A stretch of DNA of 64,000 bases from Ulva prolifera (Eukaryota > Chlorophyta > Ulvophyceae > Ulvales > Ulvaceae), in NCBI GenBank assembly GCA_023078555.1, contig CM041203.1, positions 4,135,981 to 4,199,980 on the forward strand. The letters are read 5' to 3'. This document shows, in pieces, positions 1-12,427 of this stretch; position 1 is the stretch's first letter, and every line of letters begins with the position of its first letter. The notes below the pieces were generated by a model, which was given only the letters and a program-made list of their open reading frames with translations, had not been told where the DNA came from and searched no databases. The position numbers and the translations under genes are program-made.

Positions 1-734
1 CGTCGGTGGTTCTCCTCCGAACCCACACATCCGAATCGAACTTGCAGAAGCATGCAGACACAGTACAGCTTGACATGTCAACCAAAGAGGACCATCAGGC
101 CCTGTGGCAACAGCCCCGCTTAACGTGACAAGAGTAGCCGCGCCCTTCATGTGTAAGGCGGGTGTCGAGCAACCGACCTCACGAACCCCACTTTTGTGGC
201 AATCCAGTGGTACAGCGGTCACATCACTGGATTGCCACAGGCCCCCCAGTAAAGATACAGCTAGTCAGTGGACACATGTCCGTTTCTACGCAATCTCCGA
301 TTCGTGCCCCGAAGTGGTGGCGATCGATCACGCATCATCTGGCAGCAGCACAAAGCCTCCACCCCACGAGACGTACCATGGACATCCAACTCCCACGCCT
401 GTCGGGCTCACCATTGAAGGCGCTGCTGCCATGGCCACCCTCCTCTTCACTGTGTTCAGTGCGCTGTGTTGATGTGTGCACGCCACATCACCTGTTTAAA
501 CAGCAGCTACGAAAGGGTCGCAAAATTCCTGATATAGCAGGCTTGCTGACAGCGCAGGCACACTGCATCTACGGCATCTTGCTTCAGAAAATAGTCTTAT
601 GTCATGTGTTTCCCTGCACCCGTTTAGCCTTCTGTAATCAACAACCGCACCTCGATGCGTGTGCGTCACAACGCATGGCTGTCATGCATGGATCCCATGC
701 ATGGAGCAGCCATCACCAGCGCGTGCCCATGCAG
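1..734. other. Sequence upstream of the first bZIP-A gene, no exon recognised
   Basis: I looked here for a basic-region exon like the one found at 7237-7569 in the neighbouring paralogue and did not find one on either strand. GC content is lower than in the following exon. The 5' exon of the first bZIP-A gene is therefore either left of the window behind a longer intron, or lost. Open frames here look incidental. Confidence 0.5.
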
Positions 735-3700
735 GCGGAGTGCGCGGAGCGCGCCGCCGAGATCGCCGCCGTGCTCGACCGCCTGAGCACCGCCCGCCGC
801 CGGGGCGAGCTGCTGCGTGCTACGCACGCTGCGCTCCAGCACAGAGCCGCGGCCGCCACCGACGCGAAGCTCGCCACGCTCCGCGGCGACAGCCCCAGCA
901 GCTGCAGCGCGTCCACCGCCCACTCCGCCACGCCCCACCGCGACTCCGATACCACGCCAGGGATCCCGGCCACAGTTCCCGTCGCGACGCGTCTCCTCCT
1001 CGCGCGCAGGCGGAAGCACGGGTCCAGAGCACCCCCGGCCCCCCCGCCCGGCCACCTGTACACCTCAGCCACAAATGAGCCAGGGTACGCCGTTCTCGCG
1101 CGGCGCGGCGAGGCGCAGCGGACGGACAGCTGGCACCTCTTCACCCCTCCAGACCTGCTCCCCCCCCCCCTCTCAACCTTCCGCCACCACGTCGCCATCT
1201 CCTACGCGGACCTCGTACAAGCTTCCGGAAGCCGCACGGCCGTCATCGACTTTGGCAACGCGGCCGCGTGGGAGCTGATGAACCAGTGCATGGCGGGGGT
1301 GCTGCGGCGGCTGGGGTGTGCTGCGCGTGACGTGTGCTGGGTGGCGCAGATGGAATACGAAGCGGCCCCCGGGCTGCCGCTGTCGTACAGCTGCACCCTG
1401 AGCACGCCGGAGTGCGCCGCATCATGCGTGTTGTTCCTGCAGGCTCTCAACCTCGAGGCGGCGCTGATCAGCGCGGCCTTGCAGCTCCCAGGTGCGGCCC
1501 CATGCATGAAGGCCCTGCACGCACGGGCTCCTTCGCTGTGCCTGGCTGCGTGGCGGTGAGCTATTTGCGGCCAAATGAAGTTTTGGCCCATTCGGCCGCG
1601 CATCATGCCACCTGCGTGGAGAACGTGTCGGTTGAAGGGGGCATCTGCAGACCCATCTCGGCGCGCATTGCTCGCTGTGTCTCTTTCAATGGACTCCATG
1701 TTGTTCTGAACGGACGGGCCGCATGTTAGAGGGTGACCCTGTCCATCAGACGGGCCCAGACCCTGCGCTGCTGGGTCAATGTGATGTGCATCCCTTCTAA
1801 TGTCTGCCCCAACGCACACACCCACAACTCGACAGTGTCCTCTGGTGATAGAGCCCGAGGACCTGGCACCGCTGCGAAATGTCTTCTTGCCACACAGCGC
1901 CCCCTTGTGCTTTCACGTCCACATGTCAGTACGCCAGTACACTCCACATGCATGAGGCCATGTCACATCCGAGGGCGACCGGCCCACCTTGCAGGACCTG
2001 CGCCAGCGGATGTAGCCAAACATCGGCCTGCATGCTACAGGCTTCCGCGGCGACTCGGGCGCCGGCATCGCAGAAGAGCTCGGCCCGACAAACTCACCCG
2101 GCGACGAACCACAGTCCCCCAAACGGCACCGCCCCGTAACGCATGCCGTGCGGTCACTTGTGCGCAACCACGGCAACGCCGACACGCCGCCGCAAACAGA
2201 CTCCGGAGGTGCCACTGCCGCAGACGGGAGCGCAGCACCGCCGCCGCAGCCTTGCCGGTGCTCAGAGGTGGTCGGGGGTGACAGCGGTGGCGACGGCGGT
2301 GGTTCGTGTGTGCGGCTGCGCTGCGGCGTGCATAGCACATGCTGCGCGAGCGCGGCCGTGCGGCACCTCGTGCGCGGGATGTTCACGCGGTACTGCAGCA
2401 CAGTTCCCGCCGCGATGCTGCGGCAGATTCTGTCGGCGATGATGCACGGCAGCGCGGCGATGATGAACACGCCGCCGCCTGATGACGCGGGGGTTTCCAA
2501 GGGGTCGGAGGAGGCTCCGGACGCCGCTACAGAGGCGTACAGAAAGTTCCAGGCGGGTGTGTCGCAGACTGTGTTTGCGGTGGTTCAGATGATGGTGGCA
2601 GCGCTGAAGGAGGTGCTGGCGGGTGAGCACGGAGATGCGGCGGACACGCATGGGGACGTGGCCACAGAGGGACAAGCAGTGCGATGCTGTACATCTGTTT
2701 GTGCCACTGTAGCGCTGTTGTGCATGCATGTGATGACATGGTACCATGACCAAGATCTGGCCATGTTAGCAGCTCAGCACCCATCGGACGATGGGCCTGG
2801 ACGCTGTCCCTGCAGCCGCGGCTGCTGACCAGCTGGTCCACGAGGTCACTCCCGCTTCGTAGGTGTAGTGACATCTGCATCTTCGGCAATGGCAACATGC
2901 ATGGACCACATGCATGCCACACGCGCATCCGTCCCGTGATCATTTTCGGAGCCTTGCATGCAACGGCGGGTCGCCGCGCTGATGCGCAGGCGAGGGGTGA
3001 CTGCAGGAGCCAGATGCAGTCCAGCCGGTGCGCGGCAGCCACGGCGGCAGCCCCGCTGCGGCCCTTGAAGGGCGCATCTACGAGACGCTCGTGTCGATGT
3101 GCATCGGCTACCAGCTGGTGCAGCGCAACGCTCCCCGCGTCATCTGGAGCCTCATCGCGGCCGCCGTCTTCCCCCGCGACAACTTCCTCGAGGTGAGGCT
3201 GCTGCGGTCGTCTCGGTGTGAATCCTTTGGTGTGCTGAACGAATCGTGTAGCTCTCCGGATTACTGCCACACGCTGCAATATCTGGGCACATGATGTTGT
3301 GATTTGCCATGCAATGGCTCGGCCTCTTCTGATTTGTAGCACATGTACAAATATGCTACACTCAAGTATTATAACAAAGTATTGGTGCTGACGTGGATTG
3401 AACGAGTCAGAACAGCGATGTTGCAGATTCAAGCCGCGTCCTTGGCGGGCGCTTGCGCGTCCGGACAATGTGGAGCACACATGTTGACTCAAATGCTCAG
3501 TACACATGGATGTGTAATCAGACGAGGATATGGCCGCAGGTTGAGAAGTTCCACGTGCACATCTACAAGCTCTTCAAGCTATCCGAGCAGCAGAAGGATC
3601 TTTACGCGGCCAACTGGAGCCTGTGGCAGCAGCGCCGCCACGCGAGCAATGACACCGCCGCCGCCGCGGCTGCGCTGCTGCGCGCGCTGCCAGCCACGCT

Positions 3701-4199
3701 CGACACACCGCTCCCGTTCCTCCGCCACGTCTCCGCTGCCGCGGCGGGCGAGCTGGGCGAAGACGCACTCGACTTTGACCGCAGCACCCTGACGCGGCAC
3801 GAGCGGCGCGCGCTGGACGCCGGGCCGCCGCTGCTGGGCGCGGCGGCCGGGGCCGCCGCGGCGGCCGGGGCCGCGATGCGCGCGCTGTGGACGGTGCATG
3901 ACGCCGATGCGTTGATGGTGACGGAGACGATCGACCTGCAGATCCAACCGGGGGCGCTGCTGGAGCCGCTGCAGATTGCGCAGGCGTTTGGGGTGCACCT
4001 CCTCCACGGCACGACCCCGATCGATTTCATGTCGATCTGCCGTCTCGCGGCGACAGAGAGGCGCCGTGCCGATGTGCGGCGGATCCCGACCCTGACAGCG
4101 GCCATGGAGCCGCAGACCCTGACACCTGCGCAGCCGCCCGCAGCGCTCGGCCCCTCCGGCAGCGGTGTGGATTCCACCACCCCGCTGGCGCCTCAGTGA
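735..4199 (+). CDS. bZIP-type large protein, paralogue A1 (5' part missing from window)
   Basis: Predicted exons are 735-1491, 2041-2622, 3020-3192 and 3540-4199; the stop TGA is at 4197-4199. All phases close (1/1, 1/1, 0/0), with TGCAG or ACAG acceptors and GTGCG or GTGAG donors. The first visible exon starts AECAER and continues as a coiled coil with hydrophobic heptad positions, the same place as the zipper half of paralogue A2. It then carries a conserved block from TFRHHVAISY to LPLSYSCTLSTPEC. The second exon has a CGVHSTCC...HLVRGMF block, the third YETLVSMCIGYQLVQRNAP, and the last LSEQQKDLYAANW followed by ETIDLQIQPGALLEP and GTPIDFMSICRLAA. No basic DNA-binding region lies in the 734 bases upstream, so DNA binding depends on an exon outside the window or is lost. 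It is tandem with A2, about 7 kb away. I know no family name for the C-terminal blocks; role as a transcription factor is inference. Confidence 0.7.
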
Positions 4200-7127
4200 G
4201 GTTGGAGTCATGACCAGAGTTTGGTCGTCGGGCAGGATCACGTGGAAGATTTTTTGTTGCGGCTGCGAGGTCACAGCCGTGGCAAAAACAGGACCCGACC
4301 CAACTCTAGTCGTGGGGTATGTGAATGTGGCCGTCCGCCTGCATGAGTACGCGGGGCGACACGGCATGAGCCCCATTCACCTAGCGGCCACCAATCTTTC
4401 CGCCAGCAATCACGGGCTGTTGGTGGAAGCCATTTGTTGGTCGGGATTGCTGGTGGGGGCGTCATGCATGCGCAGCCCCCCCCCCCCCCCCTCCCCTCCC
4501 CCCGCGAGGTGCCACGTGGGTGCGGCGGCCATGTGCACGGCATCGGCCTGTGCTGTCTGATTGCACACACTTAGTATGTGTACGGCCGTGCCAAGCACGA
4601 AACACGTCATGTCATGCATGGATCGCTGGAATAACGGCTGTGAAGGTGCCCTTCGACGTGCCACGGCTACACACGGCCCTGGCGTGGGCAGGGTGGCGCC
4701 GCATGACATGTTTCATGTCAGCACCGCGAGGGTGTGCGGCCTGAAGTTGGAAATGTAGGTGTATATTTATGCGTCGTTGCGGGGCCATATCCACAGGGGA
4801 CAAGTGCTGCAGATGCGGCGACTACCCCGGCTCATCCGCGAGCCGGCCCGGGGCCTCATTCATCGCCGCGCCAATCAGGCATATGCATGCATGCGTGCAT
4901 GCATGCATGCATGCGTGCATGCATGATGTGGCCGCTGCGGGTGTGATCATGCAGCCGATCCGCAGGGACTGCGGCCAGGGCGGGGTGTGTTTGCGGTTGC
5001 GTGTGTGCGTGTGCTTTCCATGCCGCTGTTAGGTGTATCGGCAGCGCATACTGGTATGATGTCGCACGTGTTGGTCTGTGGCGGACCAGGCCTGTGTGAA
5101 GGCAGGCTGTGTGCTCACATCTTGTCGAAGGGCTCCATGTGTTGTCCAGGTATGGTTCTTGCGTGGTCAAGTCAAACCAGTGTACATAGAGCATGTCGCT
5201 TTGAGGGTCGTGGCTCTGTCCATGGAGCTAGATGGGTGTCTGGATCACCGCCGCGTCCCCTTGAGACAGAGACGCGTGCCGTTTTGGGTATGACATGATG
5301 CTGTGTCTCACTGTGTGTATGTCGCTGCTCAGGTGTGGGCTTGATATTGACGATGAATGTTTTCTTTGCAGCGCTCCTCATGAGCCGTATCTACGTGGGA
5401 GTCCAGGGAGGATTGGGGCTCAGCAGCGTTCGGGGTACAGGGCTTTTACTCAGGGCTGCATGATGGCTGTATGTGTGTGGCATCATGCCACTGGCATTCC
5501 TGCAGATGTGGGGCGCAAAGTATGGGGAGCTGAGTGTTTGCGGCTCTGAAATGTCGGTTTTTCTTTCCAGGAGTTTGCGATACCGTGGACCTGAAGACGA
5601 TTTGGTGCGTCTGGGTGTTGAATGATTGAACTGTTGTGAGACGGCTCGAGTGTGTGGTGAATTTCTTCTTGCTGGAATACTTGCACCGCCTTTGTGCAAT
5701 AGCATGCACTGGTGCTTGAATTGTGCTGTTCAGGTAGTGCCATTGGATATCACTGATCAGTTGGAGTAGTCATGGGCTGAAGAGGATCTGCGTCAATAAC
5801 TAATTCAAAATTACCTTATTTCACTGCTGTACCTGTGCAAATATCAGCCCGTGGGCATGTGGATGCCTGCATGCGAACAAACCTTCAGCTGCAGGCCTGC
5901 GGCTCATGCGGAACGGCTGGAGTCAACCGTGTGCGGCGGCATCTATTACATGGAGCCGGCATTTGTTATATGGAGACAGCTCTCACAGCCAGTAGCACCG
6001 TTTGTCGTGTGGCACGTAACACCTCGTGCATCGATCTCGAAATCCTTGCAGGGAACAATTGACATCCAAAGAGGCTGGCCAGACAAAACTCAAAAGCTCA
6101 TCATGTACATGTGCGGTAGGAGACAGCATGAGTCTGCGTTGCCTGTATTCTCAAACTCGGCGTGACTTCAGTAGCTTCTCATGGACTAAGCAGGTTTCGG
6201 AGGCGCAAAAGAGAACGTTTGCTGCCTCCATTCAACAGTGTAGATGATACGTATAGTTCACCTGCTTGATCCGTTTATGTTGAGAAAGGAGCAAGCCACA
6301 GGGCGATTCGGTCCTGTTTCACCATTGGACCATGTCAGGACACAACTCCGGGGCTTCACGGTCAGGAAGAAGGTCAAGTGTCAGAGCTCTTGCAGATCGT
6401 TGAAATTCAAAATAGCTGGACATTCTCAATACGAGAGGCTCAATTGCTGCTGACGTGCAGCCTGTTTGGCGATCCATGGCAACGAGTCACTGCACTGCAT
6501 CGTCAGGCACTCCGATTGTCGGATTGGATCATCGGATTGTGTCATCAACGAGTTCAGCCATGATGCTCATCGACAATTAAGTTTTGAAGCTTGGTACGGA
6601 CTCATATCTGTCCTGTAAGGAACACGGCGCTGGTGTAGGGCTCAGGCCTTGCGTACCGGGCTTCATCTCATACAGTCCGAAAGCTCACAACCTGTGTCTG
6701 CCGCGCCGATATGACGATTAACTTTGGCTGCACTTGCACAAAGCAGCATTCAGGGGCGAGGCTGCCGGCGCTCGTGCTTTTCCTCACAGGTGTCAGCGCT
6801 CACGCGACACTGACACTCTGTGTGGTAATGCTGCCGTGGCACGACCACCACAGCCACATCATCAAACAGCACCAGTCCGGCGCCCAGTTTTCGAGCGCAC
6901 CATTGGGAATCCAGTGTACTCGCGATCGCTGATCGTTGTGAATCGGGCAGCGACAGCAAAAGTTCGGCCCAAATGATTCTGTATCCGGCTACTTGTGGCC
7001 ATTGTTCAAAGCTCGCACGCGATGAAACACGAGCTCTCGTGTGTTCGCGCTAGATCTGCTGGGCAACCAAGCACGACTGTTTCATGCTGCTGAAGACCAG
7101 CGTCGATCTACGAGCAGACAGCACGCA
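4200..7127. other. Spacer between paralogues A1 and A2
   Basis: I see no gene here. It contains a C-run with scattered T at 4475-4504, the longest GCATGCAT run of the window (4881-4927), and, at 6783-6838, a segment also found on the minus strand just upstream of the truncated A3 copy (28985-29040). Short open frames on both strands lack codon bias or matching splice sites. Confidence 0.5.
4881..4927. repeat. GCATGCAT simple repeat run
   Basis: About 47 bases of alternating GCATGCAT with two GCGTGCAT variants. The same octamer occurs dozens of times through introns and spacers, often close to splice acceptors, but is rare in exons. Confidence 0.9.
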
Positions 7128-7133
7128 TATAAA
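7128..7133 (+). promoter_or_regulatory. Candidate TATA box of bZIP-A2
   Basis: TATAAA in the context GCATATAAATCC lies 104 bases upstream of the chosen ATG at 7237, a plausible distance for a core promoter with a short 5' UTR. Single-motif evidence only. Confidence 0.35.
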
Positions 7134-7236
7134 TCCTTCCGACAGCTTTCGGTGATAGTGTTCGCCTGAAGTTCGTGCATGATAACCCGGGCGTGCTCCA
7201 GTTCCTGTGGCACAGTAGCAGAGACAACCGCAAGAC

Positions 7237-10200
7237 ATGCCGGTGGGCACGCGTACGGCTGTCCCGCACAGTGACAGCCTCGAATATAATGGCATGATGT
7301 CCAAGCTTAGCTTGCAAGATCAAGCAAACTGTGCTGCTGCACGGCGGGATGGAATGGCCATCGTCACTGCTGCGCCTGCTCCGCAACGCATGCTCTCCCC
7401 GGTCGCTGACGACGATCCCAGCGCGGCCCCGAGTGGAGCCTGCAAATATTTCCACCGGGGTGCTGCCACGGTGTGTGTCAGATGCAGCGACGCAGTCCAT
7501 ACACAGCGCCTGGAGCGGACGCGCGCGAGGAATCGAGCCGCGCAAGCACGCTACAGGCAGAAAATGAAGGCGCGATCTTTCCTCAAACACTGATAGCGCC
7601 CTTCAAGGTCCCTCCTAGTCATTATTGAAGGGTAAAGCTGCATTGTTACCCCAACACGGCACTGCCAAGCTGTAAAACCGTGCATTAATCGATTGTGGCT
7701 ACCGGGACTACATCCCCCTGCAGAGCCACACTCGCCCTAGGAGCTAAGAAAGCTTTCTTGTACCTCTGTTTCGTAATGCACACCTAAGCATCTACCCAAG
7801 TGATTGAATGAGCCGAGTCTGCCGCAGAGTCCACACAGTCCACACATCTGGACCCATGTTGTAGGCCGAGTGTGATGAGGTGGAGGGCCGCATCCACCAC
7901 CGCACCGACAACGTCACCAAAGCCCGCAGCCGCTTTGCGGCCCTCAAGCAGACCCACGCCGCCCTGCGGCGGCGCCTCGCATCCGCAACCGCTGCGAAGC
8001 TCGCGATCCTCGACCGTGAACGTGGCCGTTCAGCCGCCCAGGCCCCGGCCCCCGGGCCCCCGCAGCCGTCCGCTGCGGGCACGCTCCTCGGTGCCGCACA
8101 GCACGGCCCCAGCGTCGCATGGGCTGGCACTGGCAACACCAGGCATGCAGGTGCAGACAAGCTGCAGCAGATGAACTCCAAGAATCGAGCCATCTCTCTC
8201 GTGTGCGGCGTCAGCGGCGGCGGATGCGGCGGGCCGGCCGCGCCAACCCGCACAATTCCGTCTCTCTCCGGAGCTGCCGGCACGCCCACCACGCCGTCCC
8301 TACATGCATGGTGCCCCCCCAGCACACAGCATGCCCCCAGCGCGAGCCTCTTTTGCGCGCCGGCGATGGCGCCGCCGCCGCTCGCCACCTTCCGACACCA
8401 CGCCGCGATATCCTATGTGGACCTCGTCAAGGCATCCGGAAGCGCGACGCGCGTCATCGACTTTAGTGGCACGACGTCTGGGGAGCTACTCAGCAGGTGC
8501 ATGGCGCAGCGTGTGGCGCGGCTCGGCTGTGGCGCGGGGGAGGTCGCGTGGTTCGTGCAGATGGATTGCGAGGCGGCCCCAGGGCTGCCGCTGTCATACA
8601 GCTGCACCCTGAGCACGCCGCATTGCGTCGCGTCGCTCGCGATGTTCGTCATGGTGCTGTACCTCGAGACCGCACTGATCAGCACCGCCCTCGGCCTCCC
8701 GGGTGTGCTCTGCATGCTCTGCTTCGCAGCTGTACATCTCCTGATAGCATTACACCCCTCCCCATTGGTGAGCGTCAATTCGCCAAGCACGCTTGTGTGG
8801 CCATGGGTTCACGTCCGGACATGGCCATGTCGCCGCTTGGTCATGCCTCGCACTGCGCTGACGTCGGACGACATAGGATTGCATGTTTGTCGTAAACTTT
8901 GTACAGAGCATAGATGTGTGCAGAGCGCAGAAGCTGCAAATGTGTTGACCAACCCAGCTGGGCTGCATGGCGCATGGCGTGATAGGCTCGCAGGCACACA
9001 TGACACGCGCGAATATCGGGATTGTGAGCTTCCATTTACACTTGTTTGGACCTACCAGGCTGCAGAGCTCTGGAGAACCTTTGCGCCGTCTGTGACGCTC
9101 CCCATGCGCCTGCAGGGTTCACGGAGGATGAAGTTGAGAGGAGCCTGGCGCAGCATGCGCCCAGCACAGCAAAGCGTGCATGCCGGCACGAGCCGCCTCA
9201 CCCCGCGACAGGCTCACACCTGCCGGCAGATGCAGGCGTTTCATGCATGTGTGGCGCTGACTCAGCCACCACCGCAGTCCAGCCCACCTTGACGATGCCG
9301 AATACGCGGTCCCAGTGTGGCCTAGAGGCCTGTGACTCACCCGATGGTAAACACATGCATGTGTTCTCGGACGATGAGACCAGCCTGTCTCCAGGCCCCG
9401 AGCTTGACCCTCATGCATGGCGTCACCTGCTGCCCCAGCGCTCCTTTTGCAGCGATCAGGAGGATGACCACAGCTGCGGCAGGCAGCCTGCCACACAAGC
9501 TGCGACACCGCCGATGGCACGCGCGCCCCATGCATGCGCGGCTGTCCGCTGTGGCGTGAGACAACTCTGCTGCAGCCGCGTAGCAGCCCGGAGAATTGTC
9601 CAGACTTTGTACGAACGGTACCGCGGCCGCATGCCGCGTGCTGTGCTCCACAAGCTGGTCGGGGCCAGCAGGCAGCAGGTCGCGACGACTCTCGATTCAT
9701 TTCTGTCTCAGGGCCCCTTGGACACTTCCGCCGATACTGGCAGGCCCAGCGCAGCGTCACTCGACAGCGCCAGCACCGGGCACAGCGCCGACGCCAGTAG
9801 CCACAGTGGCGGCAGCCCCACCGCGGGGTGCGCTCCCGAGGCAGGCGAGCCTGAAGCTGCTGCAGGGTCTGGAAGGAGCCGGGAGGTTCCGGAAGGTTCT
9901 GCGGCTGCAGAATTTCACTACAGCCTCGCGGTGACGGTGATTGGGATGCTGCAAAACCTGTGCCGCGCTTTGGAGGAGGTGCTGGAGGACGGCGACGAGC
10001 AGCAGTGTGGCCCCACGGCGCAGCCGGCTCGGCCCCTGGTGAGGCCCTCCACGCCATGCATTCGCAACCCCGGCTGCCCGTCCACGCTGACCCGTCGCCA
10101 ATCATGATCAATATGAATACTGTCCGATGTGCTGATCCAAGCCATCATTCACGGCCACTCATTCCAGGCCACTCTGACGCCGACCTGTCGCCGAGCACAT

Positions 10201-11479
10201 GCAATGCTCTCTGGTATGTTTCATGAGCGTTGGACCAGTGCCATGCGGCGTCGACTGAGGAGGATGATCATGCAGGCACAGGGCGATGCTTGGGTGCCCG
10301 CCGGCTGCCGTGGACACGGCGCGGGCCCGGCTTCCGGCATCAACGGCGAGCCGGGGGGCAGCGGCCGCTGCCTGGGCAGAATCGACAGGCGCGGACAGCA
10401 GGAGCTCGAGGAGCGTGTGTACGAGACGCTGTCGTCGCTGTCCATCGGTTGCATGCTCGCGCAGCGGCACGCGCCCCGCATCTTCTGGAGCCTCTCGGCC
10501 AGCGCCGTCTTTCCCCGCGCTTCCTACCCCGACGTGCGTCTTAAGCCGACTGTAGCCACACTAAGCGGAAACTCAAACACACCGCCACGTGGCGCCGTCA
10601 AGTCCACCCTTGCCACTGGATCTCTTTGCGCGGTCAATATTCAATGACGGCTAGCCGCAATGGACTGTGTCGGCAGGGAGTCCCTACATGCGTACAAACC
10701 CGCAGAGCCTACCTCGTGCTATGCGGCGACGCTCTCCTTCTGCCTCTAAATTCTGCGTGATCTGTTCCGCAGAGTAAGCATGCATTGGCTGCCGCAAGCG
10801 GAGGGCATGCGTGCAGGTGGAGGAGCTGCACGTGAAGCTGTACCGCCTGCTGCGTCTCTCTGAACAGCAGAAGGACCTGTACGCAGCCAACTGGCAGCTG
10901 TGGGAACAGCGCCGCACCGCCTACGATGAGCACACCTCAGCCACCCTCCAGCAGCTCCGCCGCCTCCCCCAGACCCTCAACATGTCACTCTCCTTCATGC
11001 GCCACCTTACAGCCATCGCCGCTGGAACGCTTCCAGGCGGCATGGACCTTGACTTGGATGACACAGTGGTGGTGGAGCGTTCGCCGCGGGTGCTCGGAGC
11101 GCGCGGCGGGGACGCCGCAGCGGCCGCGGCGGCCGTGCGCGCGCTGTGGACCATGCATGAGGCGGACGTGATGCTGATCGCGGAGACGATTGACCTGCAG
11201 ATCCAGCCGGGGGCGCTGCTGGAGCCGCCACAGGTTGCGCAGTCCTTCGGGGTGCACCTCCTCCATGGTGGCACACCGATTGACTTTATGTCGATCTGCC
11301 GCCTCGCGGCAACGGAGTGCCGCCGCGGCCGGCTTGACGGTGGGCGCGCCCCGGATACCTGCCTTCGGATAGCGGCGGGTGCCCCTGCTCTGCCGACCAT
11401 AGACTTCGCGGCGGGCTGCGGTTCACGCGCTCGAGGCACGGCCGCGAGTGCGCTTGCGGACCCGTGTACATTCGCGTAG
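7237..11479 (+). CDS. bZIP-type transcription factor-like protein, paralogue A2
   Basis: Predicted exons are 7237-7569, 7865-8702, 9116-10038, 10282-10533 and 10817-11479, giving 1002 aa with all phases closed. Residues ~95-111 are a bZIP basic region (RARNRAAQARYRQKMK) with the invariant N-x7-R. Exon 2 continues directly as the zipper (AECDEVEGRI...), and the heptad register from the basic region is kept only if intron 1 uses the GC donor at 7570-7571. Later blocks shared with A1 and A3 are TFRHHAAISYVDLVKASGS to LPLSYSCTLSTPHC (~283-391), CGVRQLCC...MPRAVLHKL (~536-590), YETLSSLSIGCMLAQRHAPR (~735-782) and LSEQQKDLYAANWQLW to GTPIDFMSICRLAATE (~783-945). It probably acts in the nucleus as a dimeric DNA-binding protein; the C-terminal blocks are unnamed to me. 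First ATG chosen; ATGs at 7294 and 7297 are alternatives. Long Ser/Gly/Ala linkers separate the blocks. Confidence 0.75.
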
Positions 11480-12427
11480 ACTGAACGCGGCGTCTGGCCC
11501 GGAAGAGTAGGGCATGGCCTCAGTGGCTCCTGTGTGGAGGTGTCGGAAGTGGGGGCAGTAAAAGCTTGTTTTTTTTTCTTGTTGTGTGTCCAAAGAGCTC
11601 TGCGGCAGAGGGAGCACCTGTGACTGTGATACGGCCGAGTGCTCATCAACCAGGCAGGGGGGGGAGGGGCGGAGGCATGCATGCATGCATGAATGTGTGG
11701 GTATAGACAGGTCAAATGCAGTGCTTGTGTTCGCGCTCCTGTGTGCATGCCGACGGTGCCGTACACATGGGGTCAGACGCCCGGCGATTCCCGAATTTCC
11801 AGGCTGTTTGGGTTGGGCGCGCTGTGTTTGTCACCCCAGCACCCCAACACATGAGTTGGTCGTACACTCGTGAGGTTGGGGGAGAGATCTGTGAGAGATT
11901 TGAGATGATATGGCGGATGTGATTACACGCCAGTCGGCACCGATACATGACCACGACAATCGTGACATCCTCATCAATGATGCACCTGAAAGACCAGCAT
12001 CACAATGGCCCAGTTGCTGGCGCACTGGGGCTCTTCGAGCCTGAAGACCAAAGGTGCCACAATCGCTTGCACGTTACATGCGTGTCCACAATATAAATAC
12101 ATGCATGTCCACATCGTATGCAGGCTCCATGCATGTTGCTCACGAGGATGGCCCATACATGCTTGCAACGTCGGCGCTGATGGCCGCTACTCGGTGATAT
12201 GTCTGCATAACCTTGATTCCTATCAATATTCCCTTCCAACTCAGAATCCACGCATATCATGCTGCACATTGCCGGTGGCCACTACAGCCTGAGTGTGTTG
12301 CGGAGGACGTATATCATGCACCTTCTGTGCAGCACCAGCTATAAACAGTTATGTACCATATGCACCAATGATTCAACTCAACTCAGGATCAAAACAAGCT
12401 GCATTCCTCATGATCACGCCGTGCTAG
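11480..12427. other. Convergent spacer between A2 and the BTB/LRR gene
   Basis: This is the 3' flank of two genes that face each other. I see no coding signal. It has a T-run near 11570-11580 and several CATGCATG motifs. It probably holds both 3' UTRs; I see no clear shared polyadenylation signal. Confidence 0.45.

Noticed and set aside
9046..9115. Extension of bZIP-A2 exon 3 upstream of 9116 (frame reads CRALENLCAV)
   Set aside because: Frame is open and partly conserved in A3, but the phase-1 join of exon 2 (8702) fits only the acceptor at 9115/9116, and A1 uses the equivalent acceptor at 2040/2041.
9255..9268. GCTGACTCAGC, a Maf/AP-1-like site
   Set aside because: It lies inside a coding exon of A2 and is not shared with A1 or A3, so it is probably chance.
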